From a virus: a stretch of 64,000 nucleotides of DNA. Shown here one piece after another: positions 46,940 to 55,158 of this stretch; the first letter of the stretch is position 1, and each line of letters opens with the position of its first letter. A program made the translations under genes and the position numbers. The stretch is from positions 1 to 64,000 of the IMG/VR virus record IMGVR_UViG_3300040801_001812; one strand, 5' to 3'. Below the pieces are notes generated by a model. That model was given only the letters and a program-made list of their open reading frames with translations, had not been told where the DNA came from and searched no databases.

Positions 46940-47985
46940 CAGAGCTTGTCCTCTTTGAGACTCGAAGACAGCTCAGCGTTGGCGTGATCGGCGATCATCA
47001 GGAAGCGTTTCCGCTGACGAGAACGGAACTTGCTCTGGTCGATGGTCGCGCTGAAGGGGTTGTCTTGGATGGTCTGGGCGTAGTAACCACCCAAGAGGTG
47101 GGCCACCGCTGCCGAGTAGCGATAGACGAAGGTCTGAAGGATCTCAACCCGCTGCTCCCACGGCAGCTCAGCGAACCTGTCGAACAGCTTGACGTACATT
47201 TCGGTACGACGACGGTCCCACGCTCTCCACGACCGATGAATACTGCCCGACTTGGTGTATTTCTCCGGAGCCGGGGGAATGGTGATGTTGAACGCCTCTT
47301 CCATCTCAGGCATGATGCTCTTGTCGAGCAAGAGCTTCATGGAGAAGTTCCGAGAATCAACCTGCGACAACGTCGAAAAGTCATCGTAAGCCTCGGCAAG
47401 ACCATAGATCGCAGCATTCGGAACGCTGTACTCTCGGGAATACCTTCCGCAGAAGTGGTCCTTCCAACTGTGGTCGTCCGAAGTCACACATCGGGTCAGG
47501 TTACCAAGGGTGATACCCGAGTAGACCTTCCGGCGACAGCCGTATCGGGACACCTCGTCCAGCTCGACGACATGGCTGGTGACCATGTAGGCGAGAGCAG
47601 CGAAATAGTCCACGAACCGCTGGGAAGTGATCTTCCGGTGGGCGTGCTCACGAGCACGTTGAACCTCTTCCTCCCAATCGCAGAGACAATCACTCGCCAT
47701 CACGAGGGTCTCTTTACATACAGCGCCATCGTTGATGGCAGCGTCCAGGTCTTCGGCGAACATGTGGGTCGGATCCACGTTGACCACCAGAGCCTTGAAC
47801 CGGGTCTGATTGATGACGCTCTGCCGACCACACGAGTCCACACGGACCTTCGGGACAGCGACCCGCTCAATGATGCGGACAGGCTTCGCCGCCTCGATGG
47901 TAGCCCCACAGGACTGCCCGTTGTTGGGGTTGTATCCCTTGATGTAGGCGTAGGTCTCACCGGCTTTGACTTGATTGACGTACAT
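46939..47985 (-). CDS. Unknown 348-residue protein
   Basis: Soluble, with 9 cysteines scattered along the chain (GQSCGATIE, VDSCGRQS, SDCLCDWEEE). The C-terminal half is helical and basic (DQSKFRSRQRKRFLM). No recognised domain. It overlaps the 172-residue gene (TAATG). This is one of the larger orphan genes of the region and worth a structure search. Confidence 0.6.
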   Translation of the reverse strand: MYVNQVKAGETYAYIKGYNPNNGQSCGATIEAAKPVRIIERVAVPKVRVDSCGRQSVINQTRFKALVVNVDPTHMFAEDLDAAINDGAVCKETLVMASDCLCDWEEEVQRAREHAHRKITSQRFVDYFAALAYMVTSHVVELDEVSRYGCRRKVYSGITLGNLTRCVTSDDHSWKDHFCGRYSREYSVPNAAIYGLAEAYDDFSTLSQVDSRNFSMKLLLDKSIMPEMEEAFNITIPPAPEKYTKSGSIHRSWRAWDRRRTEMYVKLFDRFAELPWEQRVEILQTFVYRYSAAVAHLLGGYYAQTIQDNPFSATIDQSKFRSRQRKRFLMIADHANAELSSSLKEDKL

Positions 47986-48503
47986 TAGTGCCTCCAGTAT
48001 TCGGGCGGGTTGACGTTTCGGATGAAATTGCCACAGACATCTGCGATAGCTTCCTGCGGTATGTCGGAGAGGTCTTCGAGATCCGGGTCATCCGTCCGGA
48101 TAAGCTCAACGACCCAGGAGTGCAGACCGGTGCCGATGGTTGGCTTTTCCAAGAACACGGTCTTCATCACACGGTTCGTGTACCGGTCGTCCTGCACGCG
48201 CTCCGTCTTCGGACGACGAACCTTGAACCAGAACGTCCGTGACTCCCCGAGATCCTCTCGGGACATGGTGAACCAGAACTTCGACCCGAGTCGAATGGTT
48301 CCCGGCTGCGTCTCAAACTTAATCTTCGGGTTCTCAGGCTTACCCGTTTCCGGGTTCTTGGTCTGATAGCCTTTGGGCCAGAAGCACATGAAGTGGAGGA
48401 CCCTCTTGAGTTCATCCTCCGTCTTACGGAGTTGCTCACGCTTCTCCTCCAACTCTTTGTAGAGGACTAACGTGTCGAGCATCTTCTGCCGTTCTGCGTC
48501 CAT
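47985..48503 (-). CDS. Hypothetical protein
   Basis: 172 residues. A 30-residue N-terminal coiled coil (YKELEEKREQLRKTEDELKR) is followed by a beta-rich domain (TFWFKVRRPKTERVQ, then TGLHSWVVELI). Family not recognised. Confidence 0.6.
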   Translation of the reverse strand: MDAERQKMLDTLVLYKELEEKREQLRKTEDELKRVLHFMCFWPKGYQTKNPETGKPENPKIKFETQPGTIRLGSKFWFTMSREDLGESRTFWFKVRRPKTERVQDDRYTNRVMKTVFLEKPTIGTGLHSWVVELIRTDDPDLEDLSDIPQEAIADVCGNFIRNVNPPEYWRH

Positions 48504-48676
48504 CAGTCGTCCTCCGTCAAAACCCCAATCATGTCCGAAATTTGCTGGTACTGTTCCGACCCCTCAGCATAGCTGTTTTCCATGTAAGCAAAAAGCGCGT
48601 CTACAACATACGCAGCCTCAAGCTGCGTAAAACGAACTGTTTGCGCCCCATTCGACTCTACTTTGAGTGCTTCCAT
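48503..48676 (-). CDS. Small acidic hypothetical protein
   Basis: 57 residues, ATG 48676 behind AGGAGGTCAT, TGA overlapping the next ATG (TGATG). The product (LEAAYVVDALFAYMENSYAE) is helical and acidic. Good ribosome site and coupling make it credible. Confidence 0.6.
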   Translation of the reverse strand: MEALKVESNGAQTVRFTQLEAAYVVDALFAYMENSYAEGSEQYQQISDMIGVLTEDD

Positions 48677-48684
48677 ATGACCTC

Positions 48685-49212
48685 CTAGTTACAGTAGGCT
48701 ACAGCCCTACTGATCGCGTTCCCAGCCCCGATCAGCGAAAACGTGAAATAGGCAGTACCCCCCGAAAAGTAGTCCAATTCAATAGTCATGGATTCAAGGT
48801 TCATAACCCGATCTATGAAATCGCCCTGATCCAGAGGGATCAGCATCCGCTCACCCTTGGGCTGGGCGAAAGACATTTCGATCACCTCACTACCACCATA
48901 GTCCCACCGAACCCTCGTCTCCAGCCTGTAATCCGTGGCGTTGACAGAATACGTATCCTTGAGGGTAAGCCCCCCGTCGAAGTACAGCATGACCATCGGT
49001 TCGTAACCCGGATCCTTCCGGACGATGATCATAGCCTTAACATTTCTGTAGATGCCCTGAGTCAGTGAGGTCGGAGCGAAGGGTGACGCAGCGTAACACT
49101 GCTTCTCATTGGTCATGGGATCCTTCGATTCCTCAAAGGTCCACTGCGCGGAAGCGGTCGGGGTGATAGCGAGCAGGGCGAACAAAACGAGAACGAAACC
49201 GAACTTTTTCAT
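48685..49212 (-). CDS. Exported (Sec) hypothetical protein
   Basis: 175 residues. A clean Sec signal peptide (KKFGFVLVLFALLAITPTAS, cleavage after ASA) precedes a beta-rich mature domain with KQCYAASPFAPTSLTQG and a second cysteine near the end (AYCN). It resembles periplasmic IalB-like domains in style only. Downstream of a terminator, so independently transcribed. Confidence 0.65.
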   Translation of the reverse strand: MKKFGFVLVLFALLAITPTASAQWTFEESKDPMTNEKQCYAASPFAPTSLTQGIYRNVKAMIIVRKDPGYEPMVMLYFDGGLTLKDTYSVNATDYRLETRVRWDYGGSEVIEMSFAQPKGERMLIPLDQGDFIDRVMNLESMTIELDYFSGGTAYFTFSLIGAGNAISRAVAYCN

Positions 49213-49227
49213 GCTACCTCCAGGTAG

Positions 49228-49260
49228 AGAAAAGGGGGCTATCCCGATGGATAGCCCCCT
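49228..49260 (-). terminator. Rho-independent terminator
   Basis: A perfect 11-bp stem (49234-49244 with 49249-49259, GGGGGCTATCC/GGATAGCCCCC), 4-nt loop, then TTTTCTC on the minus strand. Ends the transcript of the gene at 49288. Confidence 0.9.
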
Positions 49261-49287
49261 GGTTGATGTTGCGCGACAGGCTACGAC

Positions 49288-49854
49288 CTACAGGTCGAAG
49301 TCGTCATCCTCGTCGAGCATCTCGTCGTCCTCTTCCTCGTCGTCGTCCGAGGAGTCGTCCTCGTCGGTGACGGTGAAGACGTTGAGCCACTCGTCCCGGT
49401 CGCCCCAGTTGTTGTCGATCTGGTCGAAGGTGGTGAGGAGGAAGGACTTGCCCTTCTCCTTGGCGAAGGTGAGACCCTTGAGGGTCAAGCTCGACAGGAA
49501 GTCGAGCTGCTCCTCGGTCGGGACGTCGAGGTAGTAGTACACCGCGTAGCACTCGTTGTCGTTGCCGCTCACGGGGTGGACGTTCTTCTTCTTGTCGGTC
49601 CACTCGGCGGGACGGCGACGGGCAGCGAAGCCCAGAGCCGTGAGCTTGTCGTGGACCTTCTTGGTCGGCACGCCACCGAACAACACGTAGGTGTTGATGA
49701 TGGTACCGTCGCTCTTGGTCTCGATCATGAAGTACCGGGTGTCCAAGATGAACGGACGAGGGTTCTGACCCGCGAACTTCGCACCCGCGATGGCCTTCTG
49801 GACCCACTCGTTCACGTAGCGGACGGTGTACTTGCGATTTTTCTTCTCAGCCAT
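49288..49854 (-). CDS. Hypothetical protein, probably highly expressed
   Basis: 188 residues. Globular N-terminal 160 residues (RYVNEWVQKAIAGAKFAGQN, then ECYAVYYYLDVPTEEQLDFL) and a long acidic tail (DSSDDDEEEDDEM). The codons end mainly in C or G, more strongly than in neighbours, and the gene has its own promoter and terminator, which suggests high expression. Family not recognised. Confidence 0.65.
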   Translation of the reverse strand: MAEKKNRKYTVRYVNEWVQKAIAGAKFAGQNPRPFILDTRYFMIETKSDGTIINTYVLFGGVPTKKVHDKLTALGFAARRRPAEWTDKKKNVHPVSGNDNECYAVYYYLDVPTEEQLDFLSSLTLKGLTFAKEKGKSFLLTTFDQIDNNWGDRDEWLNVFTVTDEDDSSDDDEEEDDEMLDEDDDFDL

Positions 49855-49872
49855 GGTGACCTCCTGGTCTGG

Positions 49873-49901
49873 TTCGTATGGTTGACAACCGGTTGCATCA
49901 A
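49873..49901 (-). promoter_or_regulatory. Promoter for the gene at 49288-49854
   Basis: TTGATG (49896-49901), 17 bp, TACGAA (49873-49878). The spacer contains the palindrome CAACCGGTTG, a possible operator. Confidence 0.45.
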
Positions 49902-49914
49902 GACCACTGACGGC

Positions 49915-50190
49915 TCACTGCTTGAAGCGAGTCGTCAGAGCGATGGTGACGTTGTCACCAATATCCTGCTCGGGCTTGTCCCGATCCGGGTAGATCTCGT
50001 CGAGTTCCCGTTCGAGCATCTCTTCGAGACAGTCGGCGATGTCCGCGTTGTCACGGGTGAGGACCGCACCCAGGGGGATGCGGAAGGTGACCTGCACGAC
50101 GCCATCCTTGATGGATTCGAGAGCTTCGAACTTCTCCAGGTTGAGGGCGATCTCTTCGTCGGTCAAGTTGTGGGTCAGATTGACAGGCAT
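49915..50190 (-). CDS. Hypothetical protein
   Basis: 91 residues from ATG 50190, behind AAGGAGA. Starts MPVNLTHNLTDEEIALNLEK and contains VVQVTFRIPLGAVLTRD. Beta-rich second half. Family not recognised. Confidence 0.6.
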   Translation of the reverse strand: MPVNLTHNLTDEEIALNLEKFEALESIKDGVVQVTFRIPLGAVLTRDNADIADCLEEMLERELDEIYPDRDKPEQDIGDNVTIALTTRFKQ

Positions 50191-50200
50191 ATCCTTCTCC

Positions 50201-51031
50201 TTAAGCGCAGTTCGCGGCCACACGGATGTCCAACGCCTCAGCCTCCTCCTCCAGCACACGCTGGCGGGGGAAATACCGACGAGTGGGGTCGTTCTCGAAG
50301 TAGATCTGACGACGCAGCTCCAAGATGCGATCAAGGAGCTTCGCTTCCAAATCGGTGAGGACCGTCGCTGGTGGGTGGTTCTTGAGACTGTCGATCATCT
50401 CGGTGGCACCCGCGATGACGTCGGTCATCCCGTAGAAACCGAAGCACGATTCGAGATGGTTACCCCGGTCGTCCTCGATCACGTAGCCGTAGACCTCTCC
50501 TCGGATGTACCGGTCGTAGATGTCCACCTCGGTCTGAAGCTGCATCTCAGCGCAGACCACCAACTCCTCATCGGAAACCCCGTGCTCAGAGGGGATACCA
50601 GCTTGCTCCGGGGTCATGAAGATGAACCCGACCTGCCCACTGTCCCACGGACAGGAGAAGCCTCCGGTGTTCATGGTGATACCGGAGTGGTCGTAGAGGT
50701 AGAGCGGGAGGACGATGAAGTTGCACTTCTGGGCATACTGGTACAGCTCCCCAGGAGTGGCGTAATCGAGATCCCAGCGGTCATCGGCCTTCGGGGAGGA
50801 CCAGATAGCCTCCTTGAGAACCTGGACACCGTCCTTGTCCCCCAGGTTGTACCTGGAGTGCCAGCACACCATCGTGCCCATCGGTTCCCAGTCTCGGGGA
50901 GACTCGGGATCCTCATCGCGGGTGATCCGGACCTTGACCTTCAGGTCCTTCAGGTACGTATCCCCGAAGTCCAGATTGTACGGGTTGGGGTCCAGATTGT
51001 ACGGGTTGGGGTTCTCAGGATTGCGAGCCAC
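50201..51031 (-). CDS. Conserved phage/plasmid protein (HSG...CPWDSGQVG type)
   Basis: 276 residues. The N-terminus carries a tandem repeat (NPYNLDP twice). The core LYLYDHSGITMNTGGFSCPW then DSGQVGFIFMT matches a family found in many phages and mobile elements with no known function. C-terminal region helical and charged (LLDRILELRRQIYFEND). Confidence 0.7.
   Translation of the reverse strand: MARNPENPNPYNLDPNPYNLDFGDTYLKDLKVKVRITRDEDPESPRDWEPMGTMVCWHSRYNLGDKDGVQVLKEAIWSSPKADDRWDLDYATPGELYQYAQKCNFIVLPLYLYDHSGITMNTGGFSCPWDSGQVGFIFMTPEQAGIPSEHGVSDEELVVCAEMQLQTEVDIYDRYIRGEVYGYVIEDDRGNHLESCFGFYGMTDVIAGATEMIDSLKNHPPATVLTDLEAKLLDRILELRRQIYFENDPTRRYFPRQRVLEEEAEALDIRVAANCA
50970..51011 (-). repeat. 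Two perfect 21-bp tandem repeats
   Basis: The 21-bp unit at 50970-50990 is repeated exactly at 50991-51011. It encodes the two NPYNLDP heptapeptides at the N-terminus of the 276-residue protein. Copy number could vary between related phages. Confidence 0.85.
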
Positions 51032-51034
51032 AGG

Positions 51035-51349
51035 TCACCAGCCCTTCTGGTCGGAGTAGACCCAGTACACACCCGTGGCGATGGAGCGGACGGCCCAGGC
51101 GACGGTCTCGTAGACCTCTTTCGCCTTGTTGTAGGTGCAGAGACGGAACAGCTCCTGGCTCTCCGAGAGGTTCGGGGGGCGCGACTCGGCGCGCACGATG
51201 GAGAGCCTACGACGCTCGATAGCCCCACGGCGCATCTGCGCTCGGTACGGCTTACCGTTGAGCCACTCAGGTGCGATCCCCAGCTTGTCGCGGAGCTTCG
51301 CCACCTCGTGAGTCGTCAGTACGGCGGTTCCCTTGGTCATCTTCTTCAT
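51035..51349 (-). CDS. Hypothetical protein
   Basis: 104 residues behind AAAGGA. Basic N-terminal half (PYRAQMRRGAIERRRLSIVR) and a helical C-terminal half ending in YWVYSDQKGW. Family not recognised. Confidence 0.6.
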   Translation of the reverse strand: MKKMTKGTAVLTTHEVAKLRDKLGIAPEWLNGKPYRAQMRRGAIERRRLSIVRAESRPPNLSESQELFRLCTYNKAKEVYETVAWAVRSIATGVYWVYSDQKGW

Positions 51350-51439
51350 GGTGTTGTCCTTTCAAGGTTTTCTTATTGGTTGCTTGATCGGCTCTTTGAC
51401 TCTCGGGCAAGACGAAGCCGAACCCTCCGTCTTCAGTCA

Positions 51440-51823
51440 TCACACAGGGCGTGTGACGCCACCGCACTTCGGGCAGACACCCGAAGGCATAGTCATCAGC
51501 TTGGACAGCGACTCCAGGTCGATATCCGGAAGCATCTCCGGACGACCGCAGATCGTGTCGCAGTCCTCACAGAAGTGGAACTCCTGGTCGGCATCGAAGT
51601 CGTCGGCCTCTGGATCGATGACATCCATGAACATCTCAGGGGCTTCACCATTGGTGATCCGAAGACCGTTGTGCGCCCAGAACATGGAACTGAAAACGTG
51701 ACCAGTGACCACGCCATCGTTCTCATGCCACTGCGTGATGAAGTCCTCACGCTCTGGGTGCCAGTTGTAGGTCAGCAGGCTGTCCACAGCCGCGAAAAAC
51801 TGGATCATTCCGACATCAACCAT
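51440..51823 (-). CDS. Zinc-ribbon-containing hypothetical protein
   Basis: 127 residues. CEDCDTICGRPEM and GVCPKCGGVTRPV give two cysteine pairs near the C-terminus. N-terminal part acidic with aromatic residues. Family not recognised. Confidence 0.6.
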   Translation of the reverse strand: MVDVGMIQFFAAVDSLLTYNWHPEREDFITQWHENDGVVTGHVFSSMFWAHNGLRITNGEAPEMFMDVIDPEADDFDADQEFHFCEDCDTICGRPEMLPDIDLESLSKLMTMPSGVCPKCGGVTRPV

Positions 51824-51834
51824 CGTAATCCTCC

Positions 51835-52581
51835 TTATCGAGTCACAACGTTAGTCAAGACCATCCGGTCGTGCTCATCACTGTACACCCATGCCTGCCC
51901 ATCCCTCACGGGTTCCAACATGCAGTGTAGCTCCCGTACATCACCGAGATGCCACTCGGTTCTTCCACAGCGGTTGTAGCCTTTCTGAAAGACAGAACGT
52001 ACGTAAAATTTCGGGGGGAATTCCTCCATCAGCGCCAGCCACGGTACGTCGAGTTCATAGAACTCCCGGCTGAAGGGGACCGTATCATAGGCCGTGTACC
52101 GATCTTCATCCCAAAACCAGACCTCCAGGTACCAGTTCTCCGGCTCAGGGAAATTCGCAGTTTCCCAGTGGAAGGTGACCTGAGTCTCTTTCATCCCGCT
52201 GTACAGGATATGATCGGGGATAGTGTAGACCTCCATGTCCACGGTGCCCTCGTTGGGGCAGATCGGGACAGGGTACACGTCGTCGGCGGCATAGACGACA
52301 CCGAAAGACAGAAGCAAGGCAAGGATGAAGCAGACGAAAGCGGAACGGCGCATGTTGACCTCCTCGTAGGACGGTTCGGGTGCTCGCTCATCGAGCACCA
52401 TCAGTACATCTTGGACAGCGATGGTACCGTCAATCAGGTTCTCTTCGATGGCGTCACGGAGAACCTGATTGGACTCCCACCGATAGGTGGCGAACCCGTA
52501 CAGACCAAGTACCTTGTCACACTCCTCACGGTGGAGTTGGGAAACGATCTCACGGGCGTCCTCTCGGTGCATAACGTTCAT
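51835..52581 (-). CDS. Two joined proteins: cytosolic segment and Sec-exported domain
   Basis: One 248-codon frame. Residues 1-75 (REIVSQLHREECDKVLGLYG; DAIEENLIDGTIAVQDVLMV) look like a small cytosolic phage protein. At Met77 (52353), after a perfect GAGGAGGTCAAC ribosome site, the chain restarts as MRRSAFVCFILALLLSFGVV with a Sec signal peptide and AYA-type cleavage site. The mature domain has DVYPVPICPNEGTV and two further cysteines. Either a stop codon was lost between two genes or the internal start makes the exported form independently. Confidence 0.6.
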   Translation of the reverse strand: MNVMHREDAREIVSQLHREECDKVLGLYGFATYRWESNQVLRDAIEENLIDGTIAVQDVLMVLDERAPEPSYEEVNMRRSAFVCFILALLLSFGVVYAADDVYPVPICPNEGTVDMEVYTIPDHILYSGMKETQVTFHWETANFPEPENWYLEVWFWDEDRYTAYDTVPFSREFYELDVPWLALMEEFPPKFYVRSVFQKGYNRCGRTEWHLGDVRELHCMLEPVRDGQAWVYSDEHDRMVLTNVVTR

Positions 52582-52829
52582 TTGGCCTCCTTCTCACCTG
52601 AAGAACGGTTGGCGAACGTCTCACGGTACCAGTTCAGAGCCGCGACCAGCCACTTGTCTTCAGCGTAGAAGACATCTGGGTGTTCCTCACTGGGTCCGTG
52701 CGATCCTCCGTAGGACGTCACGGCGTTCTCGATGATCTGCCCCACCCGGAGCATGGGGAAGTCGTAACACGCCTCTGTAAGAGCCGCGATGACTTCCAGG
52801 TGATCGGATTTCATGGTGGGTGCACCCAT
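52578..52829 (-). CDS. Conserved phage protein (LR.GQII.N type)
   Basis: 83 residues behind GGAGG. The block DFPMLRVGQIIENAV and PDVFYAEDKWLVAALNWY matches short phage proteins of unknown function (RFGQ...N, D.FYV.D..L). Overlaps the downstream gene by 4 bp. Confidence 0.65.
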   Translation of the reverse strand: MGAPTMKSDHLEVIAALTEACYDFPMLRVGQIIENAVTSYGGSHGPSEEHPDVFYAEDKWLVAALNWYRETFANRSSGEKEAK

Positions 52830-52838
52830 ACAGACCTC

Positions 52839-53588
52839 CTAGTCTTCGTCAAGGAAGGCGTCGAACTCCATCTCCACGAACTCGTCGCTACCGACGATGG
52901 AGTCCTCGGGGGAGAGCAGCTTGCAGGTCAGCGTACCGGCACGCGCACGCTTCTCGTACTCCTTGACGAGGGATTCGGCCTCCTCCTCAAAGTAACCCAG
53001 GTTGCCCATGATGGAGTGTACGGCCTCCTGCCGTCGATTCACCACGTGGGACATCGCATCCCACGGCGGAAGAGCACTGTTGATGGCTCGCTTCTCAGCG
53101 GGCGTGAGGAGATCCTCGGGGATCTCGTCCTCCTTCATCCAGCGGGGACGCTGGTCTTGCGCCAGAGCGGGGACTTCTCCTCTCTTGAAAGCGTCGATGT
53201 ACGTCTCGACGTACTCCTTGGCCTCCTTGAGGCCCATGGTGTAGCCAAACCGCTCAGCGGACTCAGCGCGACACCACTTGATCGCCTGGATCGTCTTGAC
53301 GTCCCCCAAAGGGTTGCTTTGGGTCCTGACGCCCTGAAGCCACTGCTTCACCTCGTCGGAGAACCAGTCCTCAGCGTTACCGAACGTCTTATCCCGCTTC
53401 TCGTCGAGACGCTCGATCAGGACCTCGATGTTGCCCCTCAGCGTGTCGAGCTGATGCCGGGTCATCCGGTAGATGAGGACATCGCGGATGAAGGCGTACA
53501 CCTCCGTGCTGCTCATCCCCATGCCCTCTTTTTCGAGACGACTTCCGGTGTCCGTTCCACGGATCTCAAACGTCGTCGAGTCGATCAT
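52839..53588 (-). CDS. Unknown protein with an L7/L12-like segment
   Basis: 249 residues. Residues about 98-130 (KTIQAIKWCRAESAERFG, then YTMGLKEAKEYVETY) resemble the C-terminal domain of ribosomal protein L7/L12, which has the KI..IK..R..TGLGLKEAK..VE pattern. The rest is charged and helical. An interaction with translation factors would be a guess. Confidence 0.6.
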   Translation of the reverse strand: MIDSTTFEIRGTDTGSRLEKEGMGMSSTEVYAFIRDVLIYRMTRHQLDTLRGNIEVLIERLDEKRDKTFGNAEDWFSDEVKQWLQGVRTQSNPLGDVKTIQAIKWCRAESAERFGYTMGLKEAKEYVETYIDAFKRGEVPALAQDQRPRWMKEDEIPEDLLTPAEKRAINSALPPWDAMSHVVNRRQEAVHSIMGNLGYFEEEAESLVKEYEKRARAGTLTCKLLSPEDSIVGSDEFVEMEFDAFLDED

Positions 53589-53589
53589 C

Positions 53590-53772
53590 CTAAGCTCCTT
53601 TCTGGACGCACTCCGACGCGCAACTCCTGAGTACAGTAGAGGCTTCGCCTCGGATCAGCACATCCTGAATCTTCTGCTGCGCGGCAGCATCTGCTCCTAC
53701 AGCGGGGTCAACGAGCAGTACTTGAGTGGACGAGTCGCGCCCTCCTTTCTGGCCGAGTAGAAATCGGATCAT
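53590..53772 (-). CDS. Small hypothetical protein
   Basis: 60 residues from ATG 53772 with GAGAGG upstream, overlapping the next gene by 65 bp in another frame. Contains VLLVDPAVGADAAAQQKIQD and a cysteine-containing tail. The deep overlap makes the start uncertain. Confidence 0.4.
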   Translation of the reverse strand: MIRFLLGQKGGRDSSTQVLLVDPAVGADAAAQQKIQDVLIRGEASTVLRSCASECVQKGA

Positions 53773-53911
53773 CCTCTCGCAGTCTTTCCAACACACGCAG
53801 TGCCTCCTTCAGAGTCTCGCGTTTCAGGACGCTACGAGAGGGGAGAGTGCGCCTCACACATTCGCCTTCTCGGGATTTCCGACGACGCTTGCTTCGCTGC
53901 TGAACGGTCAC
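53708..53911 (-). CDS. Small basic hypothetical protein
   Basis: 67 residues from GTG 53911, overlapping the upstream stop as GTGA. Highly basic (QQRSKRRRKSREGECVRRTL) and then helical (LKEALRVLERLRED). May bind nucleic acid. Its end overlaps the gene at 53590-53772. Confidence 0.5.
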   Translation of the reverse strand: MTVQQRSKRRRKSREGECVRRTLPSRSVLKRETLKEALRVLERLREDDPISTRPERRARLVHSSTAR

Positions 53912-54333
53912 CAGCCGATGGTTCCACCGAAGCTGATGTACCCACTGGAGCCTCCAGCCCCAACAGGGTACACCACAGCGCCACCAGTCACGAAACCCCC
54001 ACCGAAGGGTCTTCGAGCGATGTACGCACCCCCGTAGTACGGTACCGGCCTCGGACCACAGGGTGGTCCAACAATCGGGCCGGTTGCCCGAACGGGTCCA
54101 GTTCCCCAGCGCATGGGGAGCCTGGAGTAATGGCGGGTGTCAACACCCACGTAGCTGTTGTAGTCGTGCCGAATGGTCCCATTCGGAATGGGACCGGGCT
54201 GAGCCGGGATGCCGTAGACCGGCGCGTCGATGACCATGTGGGTCTGACCCACTACGACCTGAGCTTCGGCCTCGGGGGCTGAGATGATGGCCAGAGCCAT
54301 CACGACGAACAGAACGGACCAGAGTTTCTTCAT
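53908..54333 (-). CDS. Exported glycine/proline-rich protein
   Basis: 141 residues. Sec signal peptide (KKLWSVLFVVMALAIISAPE, cleavage near AEA). The mature part is rich in glycine, proline and tyrosine (GPPCGPRPVPYYGGAY; RPFGGGFVTGGAVVYPVG), like low-complexity cell-envelope proteins. Function unknown. Confidence 0.65.
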   Translation of the reverse strand: MKKLWSVLFVVMALAIISAPEAEAQVVVGQTHMVIDAPVYGIPAQPGPIPNGTIRHDYNSYVGVDTRHYSRLPMRWGTGPVRATGPIVGPPCGPRPVPYYGGAYIARRPFGGGFVTGGAVVYPVGAGGSSGYISFGGTIGW

Positions 54334-54359
54334 GCGGGTTCCTTCCTTGTGAGTCTAGC

Positions 54360-54617
54360 TCACCACTTGCGGAGTTTGTATTCACCGGGGCCTCTGCCAT
54401 CAATCTGACGATTGATCTCATGACAGAGGTACTCCAGCTCGCGGATGTCCTCGTCGAGACGTTTCACGTCTTCTTCCTCGACGGCGTCTTGCCGGGTATC
54501 CAGCATCGCGTTGTGGGTACGCGTTATGGCACCGACGAGCGTGTTGAGCGTCTCGTGGTCGATCCTGAGGATGAACGATTGCCCTTTTGGGGCTTGGGTC
54601 AGGAACGTGAAGTCCAT
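54360..54617 (-). CDS. Small helical hypothetical protein
   Basis: 85 residues. The end has EEEDVKRLDEDIRELEYLCH, a helical charged stretch. A short palindrome (GTGAG/CTCAC) follows its stop. Family not recognised. Confidence 0.6.
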   Translation of the reverse strand: MDFTFLTQAPKGQSFILRIDHETLNTLVGAITRTHNAMLDTRQDAVEEEDVKRLDEDIRELEYLCHEINRQIDGRGPGEYKLRKW

Positions 54618-54618
54618 A

Positions 54619-54879
54619 CTACTCCTTTCTGTCCTTCTTCAGGGCCTCATTGAACCCACCCCGAGATCCGGGGCACCCGCACCCACAGAAGTTGGGTGCC
54701 CCACAAGTGTGGCAGTAGCCACACGAATCGTGACCCGGACGTCCTTCCTGCCAGCAGAGGATACGCTCGATGTTATCCTGATAGTCCAGGGGACCGAACT
54801 CAGGATGCTGGGCGTACCACTCCACGACAATCTGGGGAACATCCGAGATGTTGAACAGCGGATCAATCACTTTCGTCAC
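54619..54879 (-). CDS. Cys-rich putative zinc protein
   Basis: 86 residues from GTG 54879, 7 nt after GGAGG and just after the upstream stop. Contains the dense cysteine cluster CGYCHTCGAPNFCGCGCPG. Probably binds one or two metal ions. Function unknown. Confidence 0.6.
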   Translation of the reverse strand: MTKVIDPLFNISDVPQIVVEWYAQHPEFGPLDYQDNIERILCWQEGRPGHDSCGYCHTCGAPNFCGCGCPGSRGGFNEALKKDRKE

Positions 54880-54881
54880 AG

Positions 54882-55115
54882 CTACGCCTCCGTGTCGCAG
54901 ATGGGGCACGGCTCATCGTCGAGCCACTCGTCGATGAAGTCGTTGAAACGAACCATCGCCCCGGTTCTGGAGTCGCGGTACTCCATTGCGGTTTCGGTGG
55001 AGAAGCGCACGTTCCAGAAACACGTGCACTCCTGGCAGTGGACGCGGACCACGGTGTCCAGCGTTCCGTCGTCGATGAGAGTGTACTCCCGGTCCTTGGT
55101 AACCACGTGTGCCAT
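54882..55115 (-). CDS. Small zinc-binding hypothetical protein
   Basis: 77 residues from ATG 55115 behind AAAGGA. HCQECTCFW near residue 26 and PCPICDTEA at the end form two CxxC pairs. Function unknown. Confidence 0.6.
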   Translation of the reverse strand: MAHVVTKDREYTLIDDGTLDTVVRVHCQECTCFWNVRFSTETAMEYRDSRTGAMVRFNDFIDEWLDDEPCPICDTEA

Positions 55116-55135
55116 ATGCAAGATCCTTTCCGAAA

Positions 55136-55152
55136 CCCTCCATGCAGGAGGG
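55136..55152 (-). promoter_or_regulatory. Leader hairpin CCCTCC-TGCAT-GGAGGG
   Basis: A 6-bp perfect inverted repeat (CCCTCC at 55136-55141-type arm, GGAGGG at 55147-55152) lies between the terminator at 55159 and the next gene. The same hairpin core recurs near 56533-56547 and 56808-56822. Confidence 0.5.
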
Positions 55153-55158
55153 CTTCGA

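Noticed and set aside
50039-51979. 646-codon plus-strand frame
   Set aside because: Antisense to three minus-strand genes with good starts; no motif of its own.
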